Assembly (NCBI GenBank): GCA_030753015.1 | Contig: JASMDC010000001.1 | Location: 62,001 to 126,000 of the forward strand | Direction of reading: 5' to 3' | DNA: 64,000 bases | From: Candidatus Undinarchaeales archaeon | GTDB taxonomy: Archaea; SpSt-1190; JASMDC01 | In this document: one piece after another, positions 15,074 to 23,476 of the stretch | How the letters are laid out: every line of letters begins with the position of its first letter | Position numbering within the stretch: position 1 is the stretch's first letter | Program-made: the position numbers and the translations under genes | Notes under the pieces: model-generated | Told to the model about the DNA's origin: nothing | Databases searched by the model: none | What the model saw: the letters and a program-made list of their open reading frames with translations, nothing else

Positions 15074-15148
15074 GCGACTGTGGTCCAGTCTGGTCTAGGA
15101 CTCAGGCTTCCCAAGCCTGCTGCCCGGGTTCAAATCCCGGCAGTCGCA
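15074..15148 (+). tRNA. tRNA-Gly (anticodon CCC)
   Basis: A complete cloverleaf of 75 nt. The acceptor stem GCGACTG pairs with CAGTCGC, with discriminator A. The D stem is GTCC/GGAC. The anticodon arm is CAGGC-TTCCCAA-GCCTG, giving anticodon CCC, which reads the glycine codon GGG. The T arm is CCGGG-TTCAAAT-CCCGG. No intron and no encoded CCA are present. Confidence 0.96.
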
Positions 15149-15194
15149 TTCATTCTCGCCCCCGCACGCGGGGGCAGAACCTACAGGAAAGAGA

Positions 15195-15563
15195 TCACTT
15201 TTCATCCGCGAACTCGGCGCCCAGCTCCTTCACATTCCGGGAGAGGCTCTCGACGCGCTTTTCCATGAGCTCGGCGATGAGGGACTCGTACTCGGACTGT
15301 TTTCCCTCCAGCAGCCTCAGCTGTTTTTCGAGCTCGTGGATCCGTTCGATTTCCAGAGCACGTCGCCCCTCTGACTCTGCAAGCTTGGACTCAATGTCCT
15401 CCGTCGACACGGTCGCGGCCGAGCGACGCACATCAGCGTCGATCCGTCGTGCTTCGGCCTCGCGGAGCTTGGCCGTGAGCTTATCGTTCTCAGCCTTGAG
15501 GGTCTCGATACGGTCGTTGAGCTCGGCGATCTTGGCCTTGAAGTACAGGGTCCCCGTGGGCAC
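15195..15563 (-). CDS. Coiled-coil protein (122 aa)
   Basis: A small, almost entirely helical protein with continuous heptads from about residue 10 to the end (KAKIAELNDRIETLKAEN, then ERIHELEKQLRLLEGKQ). No ATG is in frame; GTG at 15563 is the best start because further upstream codons overlap the start of the divergent MoxR gene. It shares a 52-bp promoter region with that gene, so it may be co-regulated with the MoxR-VWA pair. Function unknown. Confidence 0.6.
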   Translation of the reverse strand: MPTGTLYFKAKIAELNDRIETLKAENDKLTAKLREAEARRIDADVRRSAATVSTEDIESKLAESEGRRALEIERIHELEKQLRLLEGKQSEYESLIAELMEKRVESLSRNVKELGAEFADEK

Positions 15564-15615
15564 GGAATGGCTAGTGTTCCCAAGCTTTATCAACTTTAGT
15601 CCCCTGGGCACACTC
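15564..15615. promoter_or_regulatory. Divergent promoter of coiled-coil and MoxR genes
   Basis: AAGCTTTATCAA at about 15579-15590 lies roughly 27 bp before the GTG of the MoxR gene; its complement could serve the minus-strand coiled-coil gene. Confidence 0.4.
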
Positions 15616-16644
15616 GTGGACGAGCTCCTAACGGCCCTGCGGGAACGGACGCGGGACGAGGGTATCGACATACCCGGGATCATCGGCCAGAATGGGACCA
15701 AGCGCGATGTGCTCTCCGCGATCCTTGCTGGCCGCCATATTATCATCAAAGGTTATCCGGGTGTCGGAAAGACCACGCTCGCCCGTACGATAGCGGAGCT
15801 CCTGCCTTCGGTGAAAGCGGTTGAGGGCTGTCCCTATCATTGCGATCCCAAACGGCCCGTGTGCCCGTTGTGCCGCTCACGAGAGGGGAAGGCGACAGTG
15901 AATACGGTCACTGGCGCCCAGCGGTTCATCCGTGTCCAGGGGAGCCCGGACCTCCAGGCCGAGGACCTTCTTGGTGATATCGATCCCGTGAAAGCCATGA
16001 AGTACGGCCCCTCTAATCCGCGGGCGTTCACTCCCGGCAAGCTTTTGAAGGCCAACCGCGGAGTTCTCTTCTTCGACGAGCTCAACCGGTGCCCAGAGCG
16101 GCTCCAGAACGCGCTGCTCCAGGTGCTGGAGGAGGGGATCGCGACCTTGGGAGGGTACGACGTCGACTACCCCGCCCGTTTCATCCTCATCGCAACCATG
16201 AACCCGTCCGAGTACGTGGGTACCGAGAAGCTCTCTGAGGTACTGCTGGACCGGTTCGACACCACGACCATGACCTACCCTGCTACGACCGAGGACGAGC
16301 GAACCATCGTTCAGGAGCGGAGTAAGGTCGTGGAGGGGGTTGCGGTCCCGGATGACCTGCTCGCCCTCATGATCGCCATCGTTCGTGCCACACGCGACCA
16401 CAAGGACATCGAGCGACCTGCCGGTGTCCGCGCTTCTATTGGATTGTACGAGCGGACACAGACGAACGCCATGCTCCAAGGCCGCGACAAGGTCATACAG
16501 CAGGACGTGCTGGATGTCGTTGAATCCGTGCTTGCCCATCGCATCCATCTTTCGGGCCGTGTGAGCCATGTCAAGAGCCCCGAGGACGTCCTCAGGGACA
16601 TAGTGGACACCGCTCTCCGCGAAGCAAAAAAAAAACAAGCGTGA
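15616..16644 (+). CDS. MoxR/ChlI-type AAA+ ATPase
   Basis: A 342-aa AAA+ ATPase of the MoxR/magnesium-chelatase-I branch. Walker A is GYPGVGKTT (about residue 47), Walker B is GVLFFDELNR (about 150), and sensor 1 is LIATMNPSEY. A four-Cys segment (CPYHC and CPLC, about 73-87) matches the Cys-containing insertion of ChlI-like proteins. GTG at 15616 is chosen because it follows a TATA-like box and everything upstream lies in the tRNA and coiled-coil region. The stop overlaps the start of the VWA gene, the standard MoxR-VWA chaperone pair, which remodels or matures partner complexes or inserts metals. The client is unknown. Confidence 0.88.
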   Translation: MDELLTALRERTRDEGIDIPGIIGQNGTKRDVLSAILAGRHIIIKGYPGVGKTTLARTIAELLPSVKAVEGCPYHCDPKRPVCPLCRSREGKATVNTVTGAQRFIRVQGSPDLQAEDLLGDIDPVKAMKYGPSNPRAFTPGKLLKANRGVLFFDELNRCPERLQNALLQVLEEGIATLGGYDVDYPARFILIATMNPSEYVGTEKLSEVLLDRFDTTTMTYPATTEDERTIVQERSKVVEGVAVPDDLLALMIAIVRATRDHKDIERPAGVRASIGLYERTQTNAMLQGRDKVIQQDVLDVVESVLAHRIHLSGRVSHVKSPEDVLRDIVDTALREAKKKQA

Positions 16645-17909
16645 GCGATGAGCCGGAGGATGCTCCCCCTGACGGGGAAAAGGGCGGTGGGGCCAATCCG
16701 CCGACGGATATCGACCTTTCCTATTTCGATGAGCTCGAGCCTAAGGAGAGGCAGAGCCTCCTGGACGCTGCCAGCAAGGAGAGCCAGGACGCCCAGGTCC
16801 TGCGCACCATGATGAACCGGGGCGTCTCATCCTTCGATCCGTCCCATCTCGCCCGCCTCCTCACCTCCAATACGAAAGCGGCCGTGGGCGTGTACGGGGA
16901 ACCGTTCCTGGAGGCGATGACCGGGCTTATGCTGCTGGACTTCGATGCGTACGAGGGCCATCCCGATCGCAAGGGCGAGCTGACCAAACGCATCGATAAG
17001 CAGGTGGGTGCCATGATGCGGGCCGGCTACTTCACGGCACGTGAGGGCGAGGGATTCGAGATCAGCGAGCAGGGAGAAGAGCTGGCCGCCGTGAGCCTTC
17101 TCATCGACGAGCTGGAAGGCCTCTCCCGGATGGGTCGCGGCGATCACGCGATCCATACCTTGGGGGAGCGTGAGCACGGGTATCCCATGTCCCTCCGCCC
17201 CTACCGAAAGGGTGACTCCTATAGGGATATCTCCGTTCGCCAGAGCCTCAAGCGCGCGGTTGTGCGGGGACGCGACTTCCCACGTACCGAGGACCTTCGT
17301 GTGTATGAGCGCACGCGCAGCGTCTCCTTGGACATCGTGTACGCCCTGGACATCTCGGGGAGCATGCATGGGGACAAGCTCGATGCAGGCAAGAAGGCCG
17401 CAGTCGGGCTCGCGTTCACGGGCACGAAGGCCGGTGACCGCGTGGGAGTCGTGGCGTTCAATGTCAGGCCTACCCGGGTCGTGGAGCCAACAGCGCAGGT
17501 GGAGCAGGTTGCCCGGGAGGTGACGGCCCTCAGCCCTGCCCTGGGTACCGATATCGCGGCCGCTATCAGAGCTGGCCGGGAGATGCTCATTGACGCGTCA
17601 ACACCGCATCGGGGCCGCCACATCATCGTGATCTCCGACGCCATCCCCACAACCGGGGACGAGGATCCGGTGGAACGGTCCTACGAGGAGGCCTCCATCA
17701 CCGCTGCCGCCGACATAACCATCTCGCTTGTTGGCATCGACCTATCTGAGGAAGGGGAGGACATCGGTCGCACGCTCACCCGTATCGCTGGAGGACGCTT
17801 CTACCATATATCCAATCCTCACGACCTACACAACGTGGTGCTTGAGGAGCGGAACGAGGCGCGGATGGGCCTGATGTCCAACCGCCCTCAGCGGACCCGG
17901 TGGGGTTGA
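16641..17909 (+). CDS. VWA domain protein, MoxR partner
   Basis: A 422-aa protein with a C-terminal von Willebrand A domain (about residues 230-410). The MIDAS motif is DISGS (about 237-241), with later TDIAAAI and the ISDAIPTTGD segment. The N-terminal 200 residues are helical and acidic, with a Pro/Gly-rich start. It resembles the ChlD-like partner of MoxR ATPases: the VWA protein is thought to bring the ATPase to its client through metal-dependent binding. The GTG start overlaps the TGA of the ATPase gene (GTGA), so the two are translationally coupled. Confidence 0.85.
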   Translation: MSDEPEDAPPDGEKGGGANPPTDIDLSYFDELEPKERQSLLDAASKESQDAQVLRTMMNRGVSSFDPSHLARLLTSNTKAAVGVYGEPFLEAMTGLMLLDFDAYEGHPDRKGELTKRIDKQVGAMMRAGYFTAREGEGFEISEQGEELAAVSLLIDELEGLSRMGRGDHAIHTLGEREHGYPMSLRPYRKGDSYRDISVRQSLKRAVVRGRDFPRTEDLRVYERTRSVSLDIVYALDISGSMHGDKLDAGKKAAVGLAFTGTKAGDRVGVVAFNVRPTRVVEPTAQVEQVAREVTALSPALGTDIAAAIRAGREMLIDASTPHRGRHIIVISDAIPTTGDEDPVERSYEEASITAAADITISLVGIDLSEEGEDIGRTLTRIAGGRFYHISNPHDLHNVVLEERNEARMGLMSNRPQRTRWG

Positions 17910-17912
17910 CCA

Positions 17913-19244
17913 TCAGAGGCCACGGGCCTTGCGGTAGCACTCCTCTGCATGACCATGGTCGTACTGCTTCTTGTAGAGGTCGCCGAGGAACTCCCAGGCC
18001 TCCCGGTCGTCAGGCCATCGTTCCAAGAGATGTCGTGCGGCGATGATCGCCCGCTCGTTGTCCTGGTTATGCCCGTGGCAGAGGGCGAGGTTGAACCAGT
18101 ATTTGCGCACCCTGTCGTTGATCTTGATTGCCTCAGAGTAGGCGCCTGATCCAAGGCCGTACTCATGGCGGAGATAGTGGACGTACGCGAGGCGGCCCCA
18201 CGCCTGATGGTTCCTCTTATCCGAGGCCACAGCGTTCTTGAAGCAGCGCAAGGCCCGATTACCGTCCCCGGGCCCCTCAAGCCACAGCTCGCCCAGGTCG
18301 GTCCAGGCGGGCGAGCAGTGCGGATCAATCTTCACCGCCCGCTCGAAGAGCTTGATGGCCGTGGGGATGTCCCCGAGCTGGTGGTAGGCGTTGCCGGCAT
18401 GGGCGAAGTAGTCGGCGCTCGTCTTCTTGGTGGTCGCGGCGTTCTCCCAGGCGGGTGCCGCCTTGTCCCAGCGGCCGCGCTTGCCCTGGAGGAGGCCGAG
18501 CTTGGCCCACGCTCGGTGGAAGGATTTATCGGCCATGACCGCCCGTTCGTAGTAGTGGACGGCCTTCCCAGTCTCGTTCTGACGTTCGTATCCCTCGGCT
18601 AGATTATAGTAGAGCATGGGATCGTCGACCTTTCCGACGGTCTCCACCCGCTGAACGAGCACGTCCACTTTCTTGGGATCGGAGCGCCCCTCCTTCAGCA
18701 TCTCCTTGATCTTGCGCAGATCGGCCTTGATGTCCTTGTGGTCATCTTTCATCTCGCGATGGTCGTCGGCAAGGCCGTCCAGCCGACGGTTCACTGAGGA
18801 GAGCATGGCTGCCAGCTGCCGGTCGGTCATCACCGAGAGCTTGGCGACCAACTCACGCTTCACCTTTTCTCCGCGGTCCCGGCTCCGCTTGTCGAGGAAG
18901 GAGAAGAACTTGGTACTCTGACGGTCGATGAACCTCAGCACCGAGTCCGAGTCACGGCCGGCCCGTTTCTGCGTATCACGCACTTCGGAGCGCATCCGTG
19001 TGATAATATCCTCCACGTCCTCGGGGGACATCCCCTCCCGGTCCAGTTCCTCCCGGACGATCCTGGTCACGTTCCTCCAGTTTTCCGGTGAAAGGGGCTT
19101 GGTGTGGAATCGGCTGTCAAGGGAGCGCTTGAACAACCGGGGGGACAACTTTTTCGCTGCCTTCGCTCCGAGACGGGCCATCACAGCTTCCACGGTGAGC
19201 GAGAGCGCGCAGTGGAGCACTATCGTACTCAGTGGATCGACCAT
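17913..19244 (-). CDS. TPR protein with N-terminal helical domain (443 aa)
   Basis: A 443-aa protein. The C-terminal 240 residues are at least six tetratricopeptide repeats (for example PMLYYNLAEGYERQNETGKA and WEFLGDLYKKQYDHGHAEEC), a protein-protein interaction scaffold. The first 190 residues are unrelated: a hydrophobic N-terminus, a helical middle, and a Lys/Asp-rich coiled coil (DDHREMKDDHKDIKADLRK). No catalytic motif is visible. It is convergent with the VWA gene and may interact with the MoxR-VWA system, but this is only inferred from position. Confidence 0.75.
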   Translation of the reverse strand: MVDPLSTIVLHCALSLTVEAVMARLGAKAAKKLSPRLFKRSLDSRFHTKPLSPENWRNVTRIVREELDREGMSPEDVEDIITRMRSEVRDTQKRAGRDSDSVLRFIDRQSTKFFSFLDKRSRDRGEKVKRELVAKLSVMTDRQLAAMLSSVNRRLDGLADDHREMKDDHKDIKADLRKIKEMLKEGRSDPKKVDVLVQRVETVGKVDDPMLYYNLAEGYERQNETGKAVHYYERAVMADKSFHRAWAKLGLLQGKRGRWDKAAPAWENAATTKKTSADYFAHAGNAYHQLGDIPTAIKLFERAVKIDPHCSPAWTDLGELWLEGPGDGNRALRCFKNAVASDKRNHQAWGRLAYVHYLRHEYGLGSGAYSEAIKINDRVRKYWFNLALCHGHNQDNERAIIAARHLLERWPDDREAWEFLGDLYKKQYDHGHAEECYRKARGL

Positions 19245-19331
19245 TCAACCACTTCCAGGAGTATTAAACGTTTTAACTTGGGCCTATGGGACGTGACTTC
19301 CGTCCCGCAGTCGACTGTGATCGGCCGCCTC

Positions 19332-20465
19332 TTATTCGATCCTCTCGGTGAACACAACGCCACGCTTCGTGAGCTCGGCAAGTACGAGCTGGAAGAGCTC
19401 GTGGTCGCGTCCGAGGAACTCGGGCGGGAACACTCCCTTATCGGTGACGCGGCCGGCAAGGACCTGGCGAGCCACAATGGCCGCCGGGAAGCCCGTTGTC
19501 CGTGACATCGATGAGAACCCCGTGTCCTCATCGTACCGGTCCATCAGGTCGTAAGTATATGTCACCTGCTTGTCGTTCTTGAGACCCGCGACCTCGACAC
19601 GCATCACCGTGAACTCGCGGTCCTCGGGCCCGAGCTTCCACATTGGGAATAGGAGGCGCGTTGTGAGGTCGAGCGGTTTGACCTGCGTCCCGTTCTTGAG
19701 CTCGATCTTCTCCTGGGAGAAGAAACCGGTCTCCCGCAGCACACGCATGAGCTCGATGTGTCCGGGGTAACGCATTGTCTTCTCCTTCATGTTCGGTGCG
19801 TCGATCGTGGTGATGAGTGAGCGCAGGCCATCGGTGTTGAACGCCTCGAGCGTTCCGATGTCGGGGAAGTCCACCAGCTCGGGCTCAGAGAGCGCCGGGA
19901 GGACGACCACCTTGCCGTCGCGAACGAGCCGCGCAGGGCGTGTGTACTCCTCGAGCACGTCGATCGGAGAGAAGGGCGCCTTGTATTCGTAGGGCCAGCT
20001 GCGCTCCTTGGGGAGGCCGCCGACCATGATTGTGAGGTCGGTCGTCTTGTCAAGGATGGAGTCGACGTACCCCGGGATCATATTGCTCATCCCGGGCGCC
20101 ACACCACAGTCCACCACCGCGGTGACACCGTGCTCCTTGGCCAGCCCGTCCAGTGCCATGGCGTCCTCGGGCATGAACGAGATGTCCACGATGTTCTTGC
20201 CAGCGCGGATGACCGTCTCGAGGTTCTTGAAACCCAGGAAACCGGGCAATGAGCCGATGACGAGGTCGTACCCCTGGATGAGCTGTGTGATGGTGTCCGC
20301 GTCCGAGAGGTCGGCCTGGACGAACTCTATACCATGTGGTGTGAGCTGTTCCTTTAGAGCGGGATTGAGGTCCGCCACGGTAACGTCGATGTCCTTGTCC
20401 GCGGCGAGGTCACGGGCCATGACCTGGCCAACGAGCCCGCCACCGAGCACGATAATTTTTATCAT
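19332..20465 (-). CDS. Saccharopine dehydrogenase family protein (lysine 6-dehydrogenase-like)
   Basis: A 377-aa NAD(P)-dependent oxidoreductase. The Rossmann motif is VLGGGLVGQVMARDLA (residues 5-20). DISFMPEDA and VVDCGVAPGMSNM (about 119-131) are typical of the saccharopine dehydrogenase/lysine 6-dehydrogenase group, as are GGLPKER and the YEYKAPFSP region. It probably acts on a lysine-derived or similar amino acid; the substrate cannot be fixed. It stands alone upstream of a TrmB gene on the same strand, with a TATA-like ACTTTAATG of its own, so it is likely monocistronic. Confidence 0.85.
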   Translation of the reverse strand: MIKIIVLGGGLVGQVMARDLAADKDIDVTVADLNPALKEQLTPHGIEFVQADLSDADTITQLIQGYDLVIGSLPGFLGFKNLETVIRAGKNIVDISFMPEDAMALDGLAKEHGVTAVVDCGVAPGMSNMIPGYVDSILDKTTDLTIMVGGLPKERSWPYEYKAPFSPIDVLEEYTRPARLVRDGKVVVLPALSEPELVDFPDIGTLEAFNTDGLRSLITTIDAPNMKEKTMRYPGHIELMRVLRETGFFSQEKIELKNGTQVKPLDLTTRLLFPMWKLGPEDREFTVMRVEVAGLKNDKQVTYTYDLMDRYDEDTGFSSMSRTTGFPAAIVARQVLAGRVTDKGVFPPEFLGRDHELFQLVLAELTKRGVVFTERIE

Positions 20466-20520
20466 GATACTGCCCGGGCTGGTGGGGAGAACATTAAAGT
20501 CTTTCGTGGAGGGCGCGTCC

Positions 20521-21408
20521 CTAGATCGGGTTTACCACCGCGTCCTTCCGACTGGCGGCCTTCTCGGAGGCCTTCAGCTTGTCGTCGAGCTTCTTGATGG
20601 CCTTCTCGCCGTGCTCCCAGAACTCGTAGGCGTGCTCGAATAGGTCGGTGAGCGCCTGGGCGAAGAAGGAGGACCGCAGCCAGATGCCCGTGTCGTAGGA
20701 GGGGTGCACGGCGTTCTCTGGCACCACCATGAACATGACCTCATCGTTATCGATCACGTAGATACGGGCGTGGATATCCTCTGAGTGGCGTACCTTCGCA
20801 ATGGTCAGGAGGAGCTTGGCGTCCGTCCTGTTTGTCTCGTTGAGGTGGGCGGCCATCTTGATGATGGCACCGTTCTTGCTTGCCTTCTTCAAGGCTTCGA
20901 TATGCTCCTGAGCCAGATAGGTGATGCCGTCGGAGGTCGTGAGGATGATGATGGAGGTCTTGGCGTCCCGGATCATCAGGTCGAGATGGTCACGCATGTT
21001 GGTCTGTCCGCGTACGGCGCCCGATTCCTCGGGGGGTGCGATGAACTCGGACCCTTGGGAGTAGAGGTTCTTGAGCTTGCCCAGAACGTTGCTCTTCTCG
21101 ATGCGCTCGACCTCATCGAGGTGCTTAACGCGCTCGGTCTCGGTGTAGTCCTTGACGGCCGTGATGATGTCCTTGGGCGGCACGACAACGTACTTTATGG
21201 GCTTGCCCGGTTTCTGTGAGATGAACTTCTTTGACTCGAGGCTCTCGAGCACGTCGTAGGTGCGGGAGCGCGGGACGTTGGAAATGTCCGCAAGCTCTCC
21301 GGCAGTAGCACTCCCTTTCGACAGAAGGGCGAGCCATACCTTCGTCTCGTAGAGGTTGAGGCCGAACCGGCGGCGAATCTCACTGACAAGCTCTTGGTCG
21401 TGGATCAT
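20521..21408 (-). CDS. TrmB family transcriptional regulator
   Basis: A 295-aa archaeal regulator. The N-terminal winged helix (about residues 5-75) contains LYETKVWLALLSKGSATAGE and NVPRSRTYDVLESLESKKF. After a coiled-coil linker, a phospholipase-D-like effector domain (about 135-260) includes DAKTSIIILTTSD and the ARIYVIDNDEVMF strand. TrmB proteins usually respond to sugars, but this one has no clear sugar-binding C-terminal domain. A TATA box (ATTTAAAAAAC, near 21439-21450 on the minus strand) precedes it by about 31 bp. Its target is not evident; the adjacent dehydrogenase is the obvious candidate. Confidence 0.85.
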   Translation of the reverse strand: MIHDQELVSEIRRRFGLNLYETKVWLALLSKGSATAGELADISNVPRSRTYDVLESLESKKFISQKPGKPIKYVVVPPKDIITAVKDYTETERVKHLDEVERIEKSNVLGKLKNLYSQGSEFIAPPEESGAVRGQTNMRDHLDLMIRDAKTSIIILTTSDGITYLAQEHIEALKKASKNGAIIKMAAHLNETNRTDAKLLLTIAKVRHSEDIHARIYVIDNDEVMFMVVPENAVHPSYDTGIWLRSSFFAQALTDLFEHAYEFWEHGEKAIKKLDDKLKASEKAASRKDAVVNPI

Positions 21409-21451
21409 TAATGGACACCGCAGACGACGACGCGGCTATGTTTTTTAAATG

Positions 21452-22483
21452 CTATGCTTCGGCAGCGTTCCCGATTCGCTCTCGCCATGCGGCTGCGCGG
21501 CGCTCGTCACCGTACGCCGCATAGAGCTCGGCCAGTCGCTGTACAACCTCCGCGTCGTCCGGTCGCAGCCGTGCCGTCGCCTCGTGGAGCATGATGTCCC
21601 TATAGAGTCGTTCCCTTGAGAAGCAGCGTCGGGCCCGGGCGGTCTCGCCACGTCCTTCAAGGAGCATACCCGCTGTAGCCCAGGCGTCAGGGACGTTCTC
21701 TGGAGCGAGCATACCACACGCTTCCTCATGGAGGATAGCGAGGTCAGGCCGTCCAGTTGCCTCGAGCACCAGGGCCATGCCCCGGTTGGCCTTCTCGTGG
21801 TCCCGATCGAGCTTCAATGCGCGACGCAGGTGCTCTTCTGCAGAGGAGGGCTTGGTCTGACGGAAGGCCACTATCCCAAGGCCGGCCCAGCCCAGTACGC
21901 TCTTCGGATCGCGTTCAACGAGCTCGCGGTACACGACCTCCGCTTCGTCGAACGCCTCCCGTGCGATGAGTGCCTCCCCCAGCCGCTCGGCCGCCTCGGG
22001 CCGTCCCAGCTCAAGGGACAGGACGCGTCGAAAGCATTTCTCGGCTCCTTCTCCAGTACCGCCGAGGGCCACCCCGAGATCGATCCAGATATCAGGATTG
22101 TCAGGAGCTACAAGGGTCAGGGACTCGAGGGTCCGGACCCACAGGGCCCGATGGTCGTCCCTTCCCTTCTCGAAAACAAGACGTTCGAGAGCGGTGGCGA
22201 GGTTCAGGAGCGTCTCGGGTCGTGTTGCGTCCACCTCGAGCGCTTCGGAGAAAGCACGGACCGCATCCTCGAAACGACCTGCCCGCACAAGACATGAGCC
22301 GAGGTTGTTGAGCGCCGTTGGATCATCTGGGTCCCGGGACAGGACATCTTTGAACCGCTCGATGGCCACACCGACGCGGCCTTCCTCGAAAGCATCCTTT
22401 CCCTGACGGAGCAGTTCCTCTATGTCCGTCGTGGATTCGCCCATGGTGGGTGTGATGGCGGCCATCCTATAAGAATAACTCAC
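21452..22483 (-). CDS. TPR repeat protein (343 aa)
   Basis: A protein of about eight tetratricopeptide repeats, such as RVGVAIERFKDVLSRDPDDP, TALNNLGSCLVRAGRFEDAV and VLGWAGLGIVAFRQTKPSSA. It is soluble and has no extra domain. The GTG start at 22483 directly adjoins the stop of the AEC transporter; an ATG at 22465 or 22441 could be the true start, since TTCTTATAG just upstream might be a promoter. The neighbourhood gives no clue to partners. Confidence 0.8.
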   Translation of the reverse strand: MSYSYRMAAITPTMGESTTDIEELLRQGKDAFEEGRVGVAIERFKDVLSRDPDDPTALNNLGSCLVRAGRFEDAVRAFSEALEVDATRPETLLNLATALERLVFEKGRDDHRALWVRTLESLTLVAPDNPDIWIDLGVALGGTGEGAEKCFRRVLSLELGRPEAAERLGEALIAREAFDEAEVVYRELVERDPKSVLGWAGLGIVAFRQTKPSSAEEHLRRALKLDRDHEKANRGMALVLEATGRPDLAILHEEACGMLAPENVPDAWATAGMLLEGRGETARARRCFSRERLYRDIMLHEATARLRPDDAEVVQRLAELYAAYGDERRAAAWRERIGNAAEA

Positions 22484-23395
22484 CTAGACGAGGGCGAGCA
22501 CGATCGGGATGGTCAGGGTTGAGAGCATTGTGGTGAAGAACACCGCGCGGGCCCCCACCTCGGCATCCAGCCCGAGCCGTTCGATGAGGATGACGTTCAC
22601 CGTGGCACTGGCGCTGCCGAACTCCACGGCGACACAGGTACGCCACGCGAGAGGGAGGTCCACCAGACGGGACACTGTGACTCCTAGGATCCCGCCGACG
22701 ACCAGACGCAGCCCGACTACTAATGCCGTAACTCTGTCCATCTTGAAACCATCAGAATCCGGCCGAAGACTTGCGCCCACGACGAACAGGGCCAAGGGGC
22801 CCGTTACGGTATCCATGCGGGAGATTACGGGGAACGCGAGGCGTACGAGCATGTCCGGGGGAGAGCCCGGCATGAGAACGATAACCACCGCCAGTGCCAT
22901 GGCGGCCAGGAGGGGCCAGAACTGGGCGTACACCGTGCGGGGATCGAAGGTGTCCCGGTCCATGAACAGCGGCGTCAGGAGCAGGAACGTGAGGAAGTAC
23001 GCTTGCGAGTAGAACACCGCGGCCAGTGCCCCCGCTTCCCCGGCAGCCGAACGGATGAAGGGGAGGGGGATGAAGATACCGTTGTGGTGTGCCACGAGGA
23101 ACACGAGCGTATCCCGGGAAGGGCCCGAGAGCCCGAACCAACGAGCGGTGGCCAACGTAAGCCCCATGAACACGATGTACTGGCCCACCGCAACCAGCCC
23201 GAGACGCCAGAGCGAGCGGGCCACGTCCCGCTCGAGCCCAGCGGCACCGGTGAGCACCGACGCGGGGATGAACACGAAGAACAGTACCAATAGCGCCCGC
23301 CGGACCAGCTCCTCCGAGAGAATCCCTTTCCTGCGAAGAAGATGGCCTGCGGCCACCAGCCCGAGGAACGTGGCGTATGTCTGGAGGGGGAGCAT
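22484..23395 (-). CDS. AEC family transporter (auxin efflux carrier-like permease)
   Basis: A 303-aa membrane permease with about nine or ten spans. The first span, YATFLGLVAAGHLLRRKGIL, followed by a second strongly hydrophobic span, is typical of AEC proteins, as are the central VFLVAHHNGIFIPLPFI and the final VAVEFGSASATVNVILIERL. Family members export small carboxylates or amphipathic compounds. ATG at 23395 is chosen over the longer frame, because a divergent TATA box (23425-23437) lies 30 bp before it. It adjoins the TPR gene downstream. Confidence 0.78.
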   Translation of the reverse strand: MLPLQTYATFLGLVAAGHLLRRKGILSEELVRRALLVLFFVFIPASVLTGAAGLERDVARSLWRLGLVAVGQYIVFMGLTLATARWFGLSGPSRDTLVFLVAHHNGIFIPLPFIRSAAGEAGALAAVFYSQAYFLTFLLLTPLFMDRDTFDPRTVYAQFWPLLAAMALAVVIVLMPGSPPDMLVRLAFPVISRMDTVTGPLALFVVGASLRPDSDGFKMDRVTALVVGLRLVVGGILGVTVSRLVDLPLAWRTCVAVEFGSASATVNVILIERLGLDAEVGARAVFFTTMLSTLTIPIVLALV

Positions 23396-23424
23396 GGTAG
23401 CAGCTCTCCGCAGCCCTATCCATG

Positions 23425-23437
23425 TTTTTATATACTT
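23425..23437. promoter_or_regulatory. Shared divergent TATA box
   Basis: TTTTTATATACTT lies 30 bp from the AEC gene ATG (minus) and 40 bp from the surface-protein ATG (plus). One near-palindromic AT box seems to serve both directions. Confidence 0.55.
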
Positions 23438-23476
23438 TGGTCGCCCTTTTTCGAAGGGTACCCCCCGGTGAGTCCA

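Noticed and set aside
14950-15615. Upstream extension of the MoxR reading frame
   Set aside because: It runs across the tRNA gene and antisense to the coiled-coil gene; the conserved ATPase begins after 15616.
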